Source: Daejeonella sp.
GTDB lineage: Bacteria > Bacteroidota > Bacteroidia > Sphingobacteriales > Sphingobacteriaceae
Reading direction: 5' to 3'
Assembly: GCF_030695525.1 (NCBI RefSeq)
Contig: NZ_JAUYSS010000012.1
Coordinates: forward strand, 1 to 64,000
Length of the DNA: 64,000 nucleotides
Shown here: one piece after another, positions 8,081 to 17,100 of the stretch
Numbering within the stretch: position 1 is the stretch's first letter
How the letters are laid out: each line of letters begins with the position of its first letter
The notes under the pieces: generated by a model
Told to the model about the DNA's origin: nothing
Databases searched by the model: none
What the model saw: only the letters and a program-made list of their open reading frames with translations
Made by a program: the position numbers and the translations under genes

Positions 8081-8273
8081 TTATTCACAGCATGAATAAG
8101 TTATTCAAACCGATGAATAAGTTATTCATGGGCAAAAATTGTCTCTTAAAAACAAGCGGAAATCCGTCCAGAAAAATAGAATAAATTTTTGCTTTCAGAT
8201 CAGGCATTTTCATCGGTTTGTAATGGCAGATGTTGGATATGAATAATTTATTCATGCATGAATAAATTATTCA
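8081..8273. promoter_or_regulatory. Four TGAATAA-N-TTATTCA operator-like palindromes
   Basis: Four 15-base palindromes of the form 7-1-7 lie at 8093-8107, 8114-8128, 8240-8254 and 8259-8273. Only the central base varies (G, G, T, A). Starts within each pair are 21 and 19 bases apart, about two helical turns. A further half-site TTATTCA is at 8081-8087. They lie in the 414-base gap between the divergent genes at 8034 (minus) and 8449 (plus), the place for an operator shared by both promoters. Binding by the XRE protein encoded at 8449 is plausible but not shown. Confidence 0.75.
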
Positions 8274-8448
8274 CGCAGGACTAAAAAGTTGGTTTGGAGG
8301 CTACAAAAGGCATATTTAAGCCATTTGATCGTAAAGGCCTCTTTATGAGGGTATTGACAGAGAATATTTGAATGTTTAAATTCATATAAAACAAACGCTC
8401 TATGTAAAAGAAATCAATTCATTAATCATCTACCTAAATGTCCCCAAC

Positions 8449-8919
8449 ATGAAAAATTTCAACTTTGGAGAAAACCTCCGAATGCTGCGCATTTACAAAA
8501 ATGTTTGTCAGGAAGGTATGGCCGCTGGGCTTAACATCTCACAAGCTTCCTATTCAAGAATCGAAACATGCCCTGATGTTCCGCAGGTTCAGGTAATAAA
8601 CAAACTCGCCGATACCCTTGGTGTCGCGCCTAAAGATTTAGTATCAGCGAACTGGTACGCCAAAGCAGTGAACAGTGGTTACGGTAAAAATAAACGTTCA
8701 GTATTCTTAATCAGCAAAAATGGGCAGAAAGCCTATGGCTTCCTTCTGGCCGTCGCAGCCTGGGATTCAACTTTGGGTACAGCAGATGGTGCGAAAATAG
8801 AATCTATGGATTTCAGACTTTTTCTAGGATCTATCTTCTTTCTTGTAGCATTCTTTATTTATTATTTTACAGTGAAGCAAACAGATGTGAATCTTGAAGA
8901 CGATACCCCGCTGTTGTGA
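8449..8919 (+). CDS. XRE-family HTH protein with C-terminal TM helix
   Basis: The protein has 156 residues. Residues 1-65 are a Cro/C1-type HTH (LRMLRIYKNVCQEGMAAGLNISQASYSRIE, then INKLADTLGV). A linker follows, and one TM helix near the C-terminus (FLGSIFFLVAFFIYYF, about 124-142) ends in an acidic tail. A DNA-binding domain tethered to the inner membrane suggests a membrane-linked switch, as in other one-component membrane regulators. Four palindromic sites lie in its upstream gap. The target genes are not known. Confidence 0.75.
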   Translation: MKNFNFGENLRMLRIYKNVCQEGMAAGLNISQASYSRIETCPDVPQVQVINKLADTLGVAPKDLVSANWYAKAVNSGYGKNKRSVFLISKNGQKAYGFLLAVAAWDSTLGTADGAKIESMDFRLFLGSIFFLVAFFIYYFTVKQTDVNLEDDTPLL

Positions 8920-9276
8920 CTTGAAAGGACAACCATTTTGTTAGTGTGTATCGGAGAATTTATATAAACACTGTCCGACAGCGTTAGGGATAGTCCTTCG
9001 GATCCCGTACATATGAAATGATATTCATTCTTCTATCCCCCCATTGTAATCCTTACACAATGATTTTGCATCCACGCAAGTGAATTTAGCTGAATAAAAA
9101 ATATTCATCAAGCATGAGGTTCTGTTCATCAAGCAAAACCCGGTGTTGGTGTAATAAATTTCCTGTACCCCAAAATAAGCATGAAATTTTTATAGGAAAG
9201 AGCAAAATTCTCTCAAAGATGAATTCCCGGAATAGTACAAACAGGTGCTCTTTACCCAATAAACTAAATAATATAG
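8920..9276. other. Non-coding gap with short repeated motifs
   Basis: No gene is seen in 357 bases. The gap holds an 18-base motif ACTGTCCGACAGCGTTAG (8970-8987), matched 16/18 at 23438-23455; a degenerate palindrome TGAATA-N5-TATTCA (9091-9107) related to the sites at 8.1-8.3 kb; and the 14-base motif GTTGGTGTAATAAA (9145-9158), which recurs at 31500 and 41944. Confidence 0.55.
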
Positions 9277-9531
9277 ATGAGCTCTTACCGTACTCATAAA
9301 CAAAACCTCCGCAGTATGCTGGAAATGCTTAAAAAAGGGAAACTGATCTCAAGAAGCCAGGTGGCTCAGCTTTTGGGCACATCAGAGCAAACTGTTACAG
9401 CCCGGATAAAAGAACTGAGGTATCTGGGTCACAAGATTCAGTATTCGCGATCATTACATAAATATATACTCATAAAAAAGAGAAGAAATTATTTAAAGAA
9501 AGGAGGCCTTACGTGGAATAAAAAAGAATAA
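9277..9531 (+). CDS. Small winged-HTH protein (HTH_11-like)
   Basis: The protein has 84 residues. The core is a winged HTH: LRSMLEMLKKGKLISRSQVAQLLGTSEQTVTARIKELRYLGH, then a wing KIQYSRSLHKYILI. This resembles the N-terminal domain of BirA/DeoR-type regulators. The last residues run into the breakpoint beside the truncated HTH gene copy on the other strand (overlap 9493-9531), so the C-terminal tail (RNYLKKGGLTWNKKE) may be created by the rearrangement. Confidence 0.65.
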   Translation: MSSYRTHKQNLRSMLEMLKKGKLISRSQVAQLLGTSEQTVTARIKELRYLGHKIQYSRSLHKYILIKKRRNYLKKGGLTWNKKE

Positions 9532-9654
9532 GGCTGAGGAATCCAACCATTTCTTCGGTCCGCCCCGTTCAAGCAGCATATCCAGCGAGCGCTGCATACG
9601 TTTTTGTGCCCTTTCAAGCTCAATGAGCTTTTGAAATATCTGCTCCTGGTCCAT
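9493..9654 (-). pseudogene. Truncated duplicate of the HTH gene at 7407-7700
   Basis: From ATG at 9654 the frame reads MDQEQIFQKLIELERAQKR and on to LLERGGPKKWLDSS, nearly identical to the first 40 residues of the gene at 7700 (MDQGQIFQKLMELEKGQKR...LLERGGPKKWLDT). It then loses all similarity and stops at codon 54. The HTH half is missing. The bases just upstream of both ATGs are also similar (ttaacagt...attctatg). This is a partial duplication cut near 9535. Confidence 0.85.
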
Positions 9655-9807
9655 AAAAACCCTGTTAACAGTTTCAATTCTATGGGGCTAAAATGTTGAG
9701 AACGCATTTATCCATTCAAAGAAAATAGTTCATGATGACAAAATGTGTCTGCATAACAAAAGAAATTTGCTAAAAGAAACCAGGCCGCGTATCATGGAGA
9801 CCGTTTT

Positions 9808-10368
9808 ATGGAAAGCTCCCTTCTATTTCAAACCCTTGCTTCGTACTGTTCTCCCAGCATGGAGGAAAAAGAATTGCTGAAGTCTTTTTTGAAGGAAGAA
9901 GAATTTCCGGCTGGTAAACTTTTACAGCGCCAGGGACACCCACCGAACAAGATTTGGTTCATTTCAGAAGGATTTGTCATTGGAAATTACCTGGAACAGG
10001 GCGAACAGCACACCTCTCTGTTTTGCCCCCCGGGTGAATTTGCTGTTTCCCTGCCTGCTTTCATTCAGCAGGGAATATCTCCTGAAAACCTGATTACCCG
10101 GCAGGACAGTCTCCTACTCTCACTCAGCTATGAAAATCTCAGGGAACTCCGGAATATACCCTCACTGTCCAGAGCGTACAAAGGGATCATTGCCCACTAC
10201 CAGGAAGAAAGCCTGCAGCGTATGCGCTCTTTATTATATGACAGCCCCGCTGTTCGTCTGCAAAAACTGCTTGACCGATACCCCGGTCTATTAAAGTCTG
10301 CTTATCCGGAAGAAGTAGCCTCCTATCTCGGTATTAGCCGCCGTACGCTTTACAGGATGCTTTTATAA
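9808..10368 (+). CDS. Crp/Fnr-like transcriptional regulator
   Basis: The protein has 186 residues. An N-terminal cNMP-binding-like beta-barrel spans about residues 20-115 (FPAGKLLQRQGHPPNKIWFISEGFVIGNYL); the Arg and Glu contacts of true cAMP binders are not evident, as in most Bacteroidota paralogues. A short C-terminal HTH follows (YPEEVASYLGISRRTLYRMLL). It is 58 bases upstream of the MauE-like gene on the same strand, so it may control the MauE/small peptide pair. The ligand is unknown. Confidence 0.8.
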   Translation: MESSLLFQTLASYCSPSMEEKELLKSFLKEEEFPAGKLLQRQGHPPNKIWFISEGFVIGNYLEQGEQHTSLFCPPGEFAVSLPAFIQQGISPENLITRQDSLLLSLSYENLRELRNIPSLSRAYKGIIAHYQEESLQRMRSLLYDSPAVRLQKLLDRYPGLLKSAYPEEVASYLGISRRTLYRMLL

Positions 10369-10426
10369 AAATCCATTTGTGCCATTTGGCACAGAATCAG
10401 GCCTGATTGCAGCCGAACTTAGATCT

Positions 10427-10906
10427 ATGCAAACATCAGACAACATACAAACCTCATTTAAGCCATCCTCCAAACCTGGAAACATCGTTCAGGTAATTTC
10501 TTATCTGCTTATCCTATTATGGGTATATGCTGCAGCGAGCAAGCTGATCGATTATGATACAAGCAGGGCCCAAATGCTGAATCAGATATTTTCAAAAAGT
10601 ATCGCAAATGTTCTTGTTTGGGCTGTGCCCTTTACTGAATTGCTTGCAGGCAGTTTACTGATCTTCCTTAAAACCAGACTGGCCGGCTTATACGCCTCGC
10701 TCCTCCTGCTCATCAGTTTTACAATATATATCGGCCTGGTAATGAATAATGTTTTTGGCCGAATTCCCTGTTCCTGCGGGGGTGTATTAAATAAAATGAC
10801 CTGGGAGCAACACCTGACATTCAATCTGGCCTTTATGCTGTTAACCTCTACTGCAATTCTTTTTTCTGCTCATTTAAAGGAAGGAGGGTTTATGGGGAAG
10901 GAGTAG
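10427..10906 (+). CDS. MauE/DoxX-like inner-membrane redox protein
   Basis: The ATG at 10427 (MQTSDNIQ) is preferred; an in-frame upstream ATG at 10379 adds 16 atypical residues. The product has about 159 residues with four TM helices (for example ISYLLILLWVYAAASKLIDY and LYASLLLLISFTIYIGLVMN). The family's marker is present: a loop with RIPCSCGGVL (Cys-Ser-Cys-Gly-Gly). MauE-type proteins pass electrons for disulfide formation in periplasmic proteins. The next gene encodes a small secreted protein with two cysteines, a possible substrate. A TlpA-like thiol protein is convergent just beyond. Confidence 0.75.
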   Translation: MQTSDNIQTSFKPSSKPGNIVQVISYLLILLWVYAAASKLIDYDTSRAQMLNQIFSKSIANVLVWAVPFTELLAGSLLIFLKTRLAGLYASLLLLISFTIYIGLVMNNVFGRIPCSCGGVLNKMTWEQHLTFNLAFMLLTSTAILFSAHLKEGGFMGKE

Positions 10907-11013
10907 AATAATAAAGGTATCTGGTAAAGTATTTAATAAAAACTAACCGGAATTAAAAGAAGGACAGGCCGAAAACCTTTAATAGAGTAGGCATAATTAA
11001 AAACACTACAATA

Positions 11014-11274
11014 ATGGAAAAATTAAAAAACAGGCTCGGCATCTTTTTCGCATTTATAGCTCTGATGCTTGCCTTTGCCTTTAAACCGGCATATGAAACA
11101 CTTTATGTTCAAACCTCTCCGGGAATATTTCAAACTGAAACCGCTGCAGGCGGATCCTGTATCGTTGAGCAAAGTGAAGTATGTAAATATACCTTAAGAC
11201 CTGATAGCGATCCACAGGATCCTAACAGTTACGATCCTGCACCTGGATATACTAATCAGATGTGGGTTCCCTGA
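11014..11274 (+). CDS. Small secreted two-Cys peptide (DUF6520-like)
   Basis: The product has 86 residues. A signal peptide covers about residues 1-24 (GIFFAFIALMLAFAFKPA). The mature part is short and polar, has two cysteines nine residues apart (GGSCIVEQSEVCKY), and ends in an Asp/Pro-rich tail (DSDPQDPNSYDPAPGY). Small exported proteins of this style are common in Bacteroidota next to MauE-like genes and SusC/D loci. The placement directly after the MauE-like gene suggests its disulfide is made by MauE. The function is unknown. Confidence 0.65.
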   Translation: MEKLKNRLGIFFAFIALMLAFAFKPAYETLYVQTSPGIFQTETAAGGSCIVEQSEVCKYTLRPDSDPQDPNSYDPAPGYTNQMWVP

Positions 11275-11280
11275 TATCAA

Positions 11281-11310
11281 TTACAGGCAGGCGATCCAGC
11301 CTGCCTGTAA
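11281..11310. terminator. Bidirectional hairpin terminator
   Basis: A perfect 11-base stem (TTACAGGCAGG at 11281-11291 with CCTGCCTGTAA at 11300-11310) has an eight-base loop. It lies between the 3' ends of the plus-strand peptide gene (11274) and the minus-strand TlpA-like gene (11316), so it can end both transcripts. Confidence 0.8.
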
Positions 11311-11315
11311 TTATA

Positions 11316-12788
11316 TTATAAACTAATTGCTCTATCGATCAACTCTTTCAAATACCGCCCCTCTGCATTCGGATTTGCAGCAAATACAAAACCATTCTTT
11401 AAAATCAGCAGCTTTGGACATGCCTGAATGTTGTAGAATTTAATCATCGGGTGATCAAACGCCAGGCCTTCGGTAAAAAGGTTCACCGCTCCGGAAACTG
11501 TATACTTGCCTCCTGAAAGAGCCTTCAGCCAGGTATCCTTATTCCTGTCAAGATTTATACTTATAAACTTAATCCTTTCATTGTCCTTGAAATAAGGTAT
11601 AACGTGGGTCTCAATATCTTTTGCTGCCAGAATACAGCCTGAACAACCGTTGAACCAAAAATCAATAACGAGGATCTTATCCTGCAGATCAGCAAGCCTG
11701 TAATGTTTCCCTTCCGGATCAGGAAGATCAAATGGAAAGGCTGGTGCTTTTTCTGCAAATGCATGATATTGACTTTGGAGCAGATTTCGACTTGAGGGGT
11801 GTTTTACATAGCTCAATGCGTCTTTAAGTGTCATCTCAAATTCGCCATATTCCCCAGTTGGATTGCTAAGCAAAAAAGCGGTTACTACTTTGTCACGTAA
11901 CAACCCGGAGAGTGAACCCTTTAATTGCTGATAAAGGTTGGTTAATGATCTTTTTCCATGTTTGAAATAAATTTCAGCGGTAGCTTTCTGGATGAGGGCG
12001 GCAAGATAATTTTTAGATTGCCAGGCAATACTGTCCTTCACCTGGTAAACCGAAGGTAATGGTAATGACTTAAAAAGCTGATGAATTTCATTTCTCAAGC
12101 TATCATTAACACTGCTGGCCGTATACCATGTATTGAAATACTTTCTTTCCATCCGATATGCATTTATATCCGCATTGAACAGTTCGTACATTTGCAAACT
12201 CATAGAACTTTTATAGGTATCAAGAAGGGAGAGTTGTCTTTGGGCAATATAATCCAGCCGCCGATATATCAGCTCAATATGTTCAATGCCAGGCTTCAAT
12301 ATCATAAAACGAAGGTCAGGTATTTTCTGCATTTCATTAACCCCCCTCTTCTGCAAGTTTTCAAGCTCAAGTTTGCACGTAAATTTGACCGAGCCTTTTC
12401 CGGTGAATACCTGTTTCCCGGAACCACTCAGATCATAGGATATAAAAACGCTATCCCCGGGTTCAATATAATAAGCGTCCATCAATGAAGATTTAGAATT
12501 ATTAAGGTGAAAAGCTATCCTCCCCGGAGCCTCAAGCGCTGGAAGCGTGAACCGGAATATTCCTTTTTCATCAGCAGAGGTACTAATAGCTTCCCTACCT
12601 AAGTAATTAAAAGAATATTCCCTTATCAGGTATAAAGTGAGGGTATCTGTTTTAATTCCTCCTGGCAGGCTGAATTCTATATATGCACCTAATTGTTCAA
12701 AAACAGGCTTAGCACCAAATACCGCGGTAAGGGGGCTAAACAGCAAGATGATAAAGGCTACAGTAATTTTAATTCTTAATGTTCTCAT
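11316..12788 (-). CDS. TlpA-family thioredoxin-like exported protein
   Basis: The product has 490 residues with a signal peptide (FIILLFSPLTAVFGA). The N-terminal 330 residues form a beta-rich then helical region typical of Bacteroidota DUF4369-like/TlpA proteins. The C-terminal thioredoxin domain (about 350-490) has the active site GCSGC (Cys381, Cys384) after ILVIDFWFN, followed by KFISINLDRNKDTW. It reduces or exchanges disulfides in the periplasm. It is the third gene after SusC and SusD (one base from SusD), and convergent with a small Cys-containing secreted protein. Confidence 0.85.
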   Translation of the reverse strand: MRTLRIKITVAFIILLFSPLTAVFGAKPVFEQLGAYIEFSLPGGIKTDTLTLYLIREYSFNYLGREAISTSADEKGIFRFTLPALEAPGRIAFHLNNSKSSLMDAYYIEPGDSVFISYDLSGSGKQVFTGKGSVKFTCKLELENLQKRGVNEMQKIPDLRFMILKPGIEHIELIYRRLDYIAQRQLSLLDTYKSSMSLQMYELFNADINAYRMERKYFNTWYTASSVNDSLRNEIHQLFKSLPLPSVYQVKDSIAWQSKNYLAALIQKATAEIYFKHGKRSLTNLYQQLKGSLSGLLRDKVVTAFLLSNPTGEYGEFEMTLKDALSYVKHPSSRNLLQSQYHAFAEKAPAFPFDLPDPEGKHYRLADLQDKILVIDFWFNGCSGCILAAKDIETHVIPYFKDNERIKFISINLDRNKDTWLKALSGGKYTVSGAVNLFTEGLAFDHPMIKFYNIQACPKLLILKNGFVFAANPNAEGRYLKELIDRAISL

Positions 12789-12789
12789 A

Positions 12790-14154
12790 TTATCTTGGAT
12801 TTTGTTCTATGCCTCCCAACCTGATTTCATCATCGGCAATGGGCATGACATATCGTTTATCACCAGGACTTAAGCTATAGCTTTGGCCGTTAACAGTACG
12901 CGTTAAGGTTTTTGCAAAAAGCGGGTCCTTATTTAATCGTCTAAGATCTTCCCACCTCAGATTAGAAAATGGAAATTCCTTCTCTCGTTCTTTCAGTATA
13001 AGCAGGAGCACCTCATCCGCAGAAGCAGCCTTTAAAGGCGTAAAAGTTCCGCTTTTCCATCGCTTAACTAAAAGGCTATTCAGATCAGCAAGAGCCGGGT
13101 CTTTCATACCTTTTCGGGCCTGGCATTCAGCCCTGACCAGGTACAGCTCATTGTTAGAAACACCTGCAAAAAATGTCCCGTTAATCCCCGTATAATAACC
13201 CCTGTAAGCAATACCATTTGTGCCATTGTCTTTATAACACAGGCTTCTGCGGAGATCATTAGCCGTGTAGGACTGGTACAGAGAGGGTTCAACCAGGATC
13301 CGGCTGGTTAAAAAGATTCCATAGCTGAGTGAAGTCGCATGGAAAAGGACTTCAGTATTGCCAGCCTGAAAGGTGGGAAAAGGGAAGGTGGCTTGGGGAT
13401 TAAGCGTATTAAGGTCCAGGAGCTCCTTATGGATGTTTAAAGCTTCGTTGCTGAATTGCAAGGCAGCAGTATAGTTATCCATCTGGAGGTATACCCGTGC
13501 CAGCAACCCGAGCGCAGCAGATTTGGATGGTCTGGTCTTAACTTCAGGAACCAGGGGCAGCAAATCTCTGGCCAGCAGCAAGTCCGTCAGGATTTGTTCA
13601 TAGGTTACAGCCAGGTTTTTCCTCTGCGGACGCTCATTAACATCCGTTCCCAATTTCAGAGGCAGGCCAATTTCAGACGTAGCGGTAGAAGCTTTATAGG
13701 GTGCGCAGAATAACTGTGCCAGATTGTAATAGGCATTTGCCCTAAAAAAGAGCGCGCTTCCCCGGATAATATCAGTTTTCGCCCCTGGGGCCAATGCCAT
13801 CGTATTTAAAACTTCCAGTACAATGTTCGCCTGTACGATCCTGGCATAGGCGTAGTTCCAGTCGTATGAAGTTTGTCCTTCAAAAATATCTTTATTCCAG
13901 ATATGAGCATTCCGCTCCGTATTCGTACCGGCTGCCTGCCAGATCGCTGAACTGAGCAGGTAATGGTCTGCATTGATAATGCCCAATGACGGGTAATTGG
14001 AATTCATTACCAAATCATTATTTAGCAATGCTTCGAGATCTTTTATTGACGAAGGCACTGCATCACTTTTGTTTGATTTTACATCCAGCCATTCATCCTG
14101 TTTGCTGCAGGATAATGCACTAAGAATGTAAACGAGGAAAATTATCTTTTTCAT
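12790..14154 (-). CDS. SusD/RagB-family outer-membrane lipoprotein
   Basis: The protein has 454 residues with a lipoprotein signal (lipobox Cys in LSALSCSKQ). The SusD-like TPR fold is visible in typical segments: YNLAQLFCAPYK, ALGLLARVYLQMDNYTAALQFSNEAL, ELYLVRAECQARKG and the C-terminal EREKEFPFSNLRWEDLRRLNK. SusD proteins form the lid of the SusC transporter and bind the substrate. The gene directly follows SusC (14 bases) and precedes a TlpA-like gene. No glycoside hydrolase is beside it, so the cargo may be a peptide rather than a glycan; that is inference. Confidence 0.93.
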   Translation of the reverse strand: MKKIIFLVYILSALSCSKQDEWLDVKSNKSDAVPSSIKDLEALLNNDLVMNSNYPSLGIINADHYLLSSAIWQAAGTNTERNAHIWNKDIFEGQTSYDWNYAYARIVQANIVLEVLNTMALAPGAKTDIIRGSALFFRANAYYNLAQLFCAPYKASTATSEIGLPLKLGTDVNERPQRKNLAVTYEQILTDLLLARDLLPLVPEVKTRPSKSAALGLLARVYLQMDNYTAALQFSNEALNIHKELLDLNTLNPQATFPFPTFQAGNTEVLFHATSLSYGIFLTSRILVEPSLYQSYTANDLRRSLCYKDNGTNGIAYRGYYTGINGTFFAGVSNNELYLVRAECQARKGMKDPALADLNSLLVKRWKSGTFTPLKAASADEVLLLILKEREKEFPFSNLRWEDLRRLNKDPLFAKTLTRTVNGQSYSLSPGDKRYVMPIADDEIRLGGIEQNPR

Positions 14155-14168
14155 GATCTTCTTTTTGT

Positions 14169-17100
14169 TTAATAAATTGCTTTAAGGCCGAAGGCCCAGG
14201 TTTGAGGATTGGGGAATACATTCCTACCGTAATAATCGGGGTCAATTCCTGAACGGGAAGCCTTCCACAGAATACCCAGGTTATTGCCGTACACGTAAAG
14301 TTGCATCTGGGCCACAGGTAGCTTCGGGAAATGTTTTTTATCCAGAGTATAGGCCACCCGGGTATCCTGCAGACGTACATGATCTCCTTTGTCAACAAGC
14401 ACTTCAGAGGCGCGATAAAAATTACTTCGATTCGTGTTTGCAGGATATACCGGCGAAGGGACATCTGTAGTAACCTCATCCCCGGGTTTTTGCCAGCGGC
14501 TGAGGTAATCTTTGTGCATGCCGTTATTATTCAGCAGGTCTTGATAATTCAGGCTGATGCTGCGTCTTCGGAAATAATAGCCCAGCTTATAGGTAATATT
14601 CAGAGAAGCCGAAATACCTTTCCAGGTAAATGTATTTCGCAGGCTGCCGAATACGGTGGGCCTCGCCGGTCCATTATAAATGATATTTTCAGGAGTAGCG
14701 TTCCGAAGGATATTGAGGTAGTCTTTACTTTGCTGCCCGTCTATATAACCTATAGGATCTCCAGTTTGAGGGTCAATCCCTCCCCACCGATAACTGTATA
14801 TTCCGAATAATGGTCTTCCGGGTACTGCAAATAACCCGGCAGATTCAGGCGTTCCGGCAGCGGCCACGGTACCTACAAGCTGGTTAATCAGATATTCCTT
14901 ATCAAAGCTGATGATCCTGTCCCTGACCATGCTGATCAAAAAGCTGCTTTCCCAGGAAAGCAGGCCCCTCAGGTTTTGACTGTTCAAATTAATATCAATA
15001 CCATTCGTTCGTATTTCTGCCGCATTACCCCTAAATGATGTAAAACCACTTGAGGGAGGTAGTGGTGCCTCCTCAATCAGGTCCAGTCCTTCTTTTCGAT
15101 AAACTTCAATAGTGCCGGAGAGCAGTTTATCTTTCAGGCTAAAATCAAGGCCCAGATTTATATTACGAACCCGCTCCCAGCGAAGATCGGGGTTAGGAGG
15201 ACGGGTTATAAAGGCATAGGGCAAGCCGGTTAGACTGCTGCTGAAATATTTTGCTGTGAGGTAGGCCGAGGCATTATATACGTTACCGTTATAACCATAG
15301 GCTGCCCGCAGCCTTGCCTGGGGCAGCCAGTCCAGACTGTAAAAGCTTTCGCTGCCAAGATTCCAGGCCAGGCCGGCCGACCAGAGTGGAGTGACCCGGT
15401 CATTGGTCTTTACTCCAAAGATATTAGCTCCGTCTTTTCGCCCGCTCAGAGAAAGTGTATAGCGTCTATCATAGGTATAAGCGGCATTCAAAAAATAAGA
15501 AATGTACCTGTTCTCTGTTCCGTTTATACTGCCTGCCGGACTTGCAATGGTTCCTGTTCCAGAGGGATTGCGTGGCAGGGATGCACTGTAATTCAGGTTT
15601 GCAATGGCGGTGCCTAATTCATCATCATAGCCGTAAGCCGTACGGGAATAGCCTCCGCCGCTTACACTTCGAACTTCAGCCCCTGCCATGGCGCTGAACT
15701 GGTTCATACCGAAACCTCTGTACCAGTTCAGCTGTGAGCGCAGATTATGCGCTTTAAGCTCATTCAATCCATTATCAAGGATACCTCCCAAGGGAAAGGC
15801 GTAATTAAAAGTTCCTGTAGCTGGATTGCGCTGTGCGTATTGATTAACCAGGTTTCGGGCATAATAGGTGTTTAAACTGCGGTAGTTACGGCTGTTGCTT
15901 TGCTGGTTTTCAAACTGGTAGTTGATTTCCGCGTTTAGATGCTCACTAAAGGAATACTTAAGAGATGGTTTCAGGATAATTTCATTTATAGCTGCAGTAT
16001 GGTCTGCCAGTTTTATTTCTTCAAGGGGCCGGTACTGCCAGTCTAAAAAGCCAAGGGCTTCTGTGCTTTCAATATAAGACAGCCGGTAATCCTTTGGTAC
16101 CGGCAGGGGATCTCCCGAATCATCAGCCAGGCGATTATAGGGCAGCATGGTATATTTAAATCCGCCGGTATTCACTGCGCCATAAGCACTGATATTCGCA
16201 TTGTTCAGAGCAGTGCTCTGTGTCCAGTTAATCCCCGTACGAAGTTCCAGCTTTTTACCAAGTCGGTAAGTTTGCAGCCCGCTCAGGCTAATGCGGCTGT
16301 ACCCATTTCGCATCATGCTTTCAGTATTGCCGTCATATGCCGCAGAAATGCGGTATGCAATAGATTGCCCACCACCTCGCAGGTTCAGGGCAAACTGCCT
16401 GTTTGTACTGCCCCTGTAAACATAACGGTTAAAATCATTACGTATATCAAACATTGCAAGGGCATCGAGCTTTGCACCCACATCGGCAGCGCCTAGCTTT
16501 CCGGAACGTTGCAGAGCCATAATCTCTACCGCCGGTGAAACAGGCGGTCTGCCACTGGTATTACTCAGGTCACTGTCAAAATATCCCTTAGCAAAAAGGA
16601 ACTGTTCGATACCAATAAAATCTGCAGAGGGAATATAATCAGGTGAATACCTGACATCGGGTTTATTTCCCAAGCTAAGATTACCATTAAACTCCATTTG
16701 CATGGGCCTGTTATAGGCGCCTTTTTTGGAGGTAATGACAATTACACCGTTTCCGGCCTTTGCCCCCCAGATGGAGGCAGCCGCAGCATCTTTCAGCACA
16801 GTGATACTTTCAACATCATTAGGATTAATATTGGCAATATCACCTTCATAAGGAAAGTTGTCCAGTACGATCAGCGGATCGGCATTCACATTCGCATCGA
16901 TGGTACTTCGTCCGCGGATACTGATGCCCAGTTTCTCATTACTTGTTAATGGGGTACGGTTAAATATCAGGCCGGGAGTGATCCCTTCAATTCGCTCAAG
17001 TATATGGGTGCTTACCCGGCGGTTGATCAGCTCATTATCCAGATGTACAAAAGAACCCGTAGCCCGCCCGGCCGGCAACTCCTGGTAACCGGTGCTAACT

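Noticed and set aside
9114-9299. Plus-strand frame of 61 codons before the small HTH gene
   Set aside because: No features, and it overlaps the HTH gene start in a different frame.
10379-10426. Upstream in-frame ATG of the MauE-like gene
   Set aside because: It adds 16 residues unlike a MauE N-terminus and begins only 11 bases after the regulator stop.
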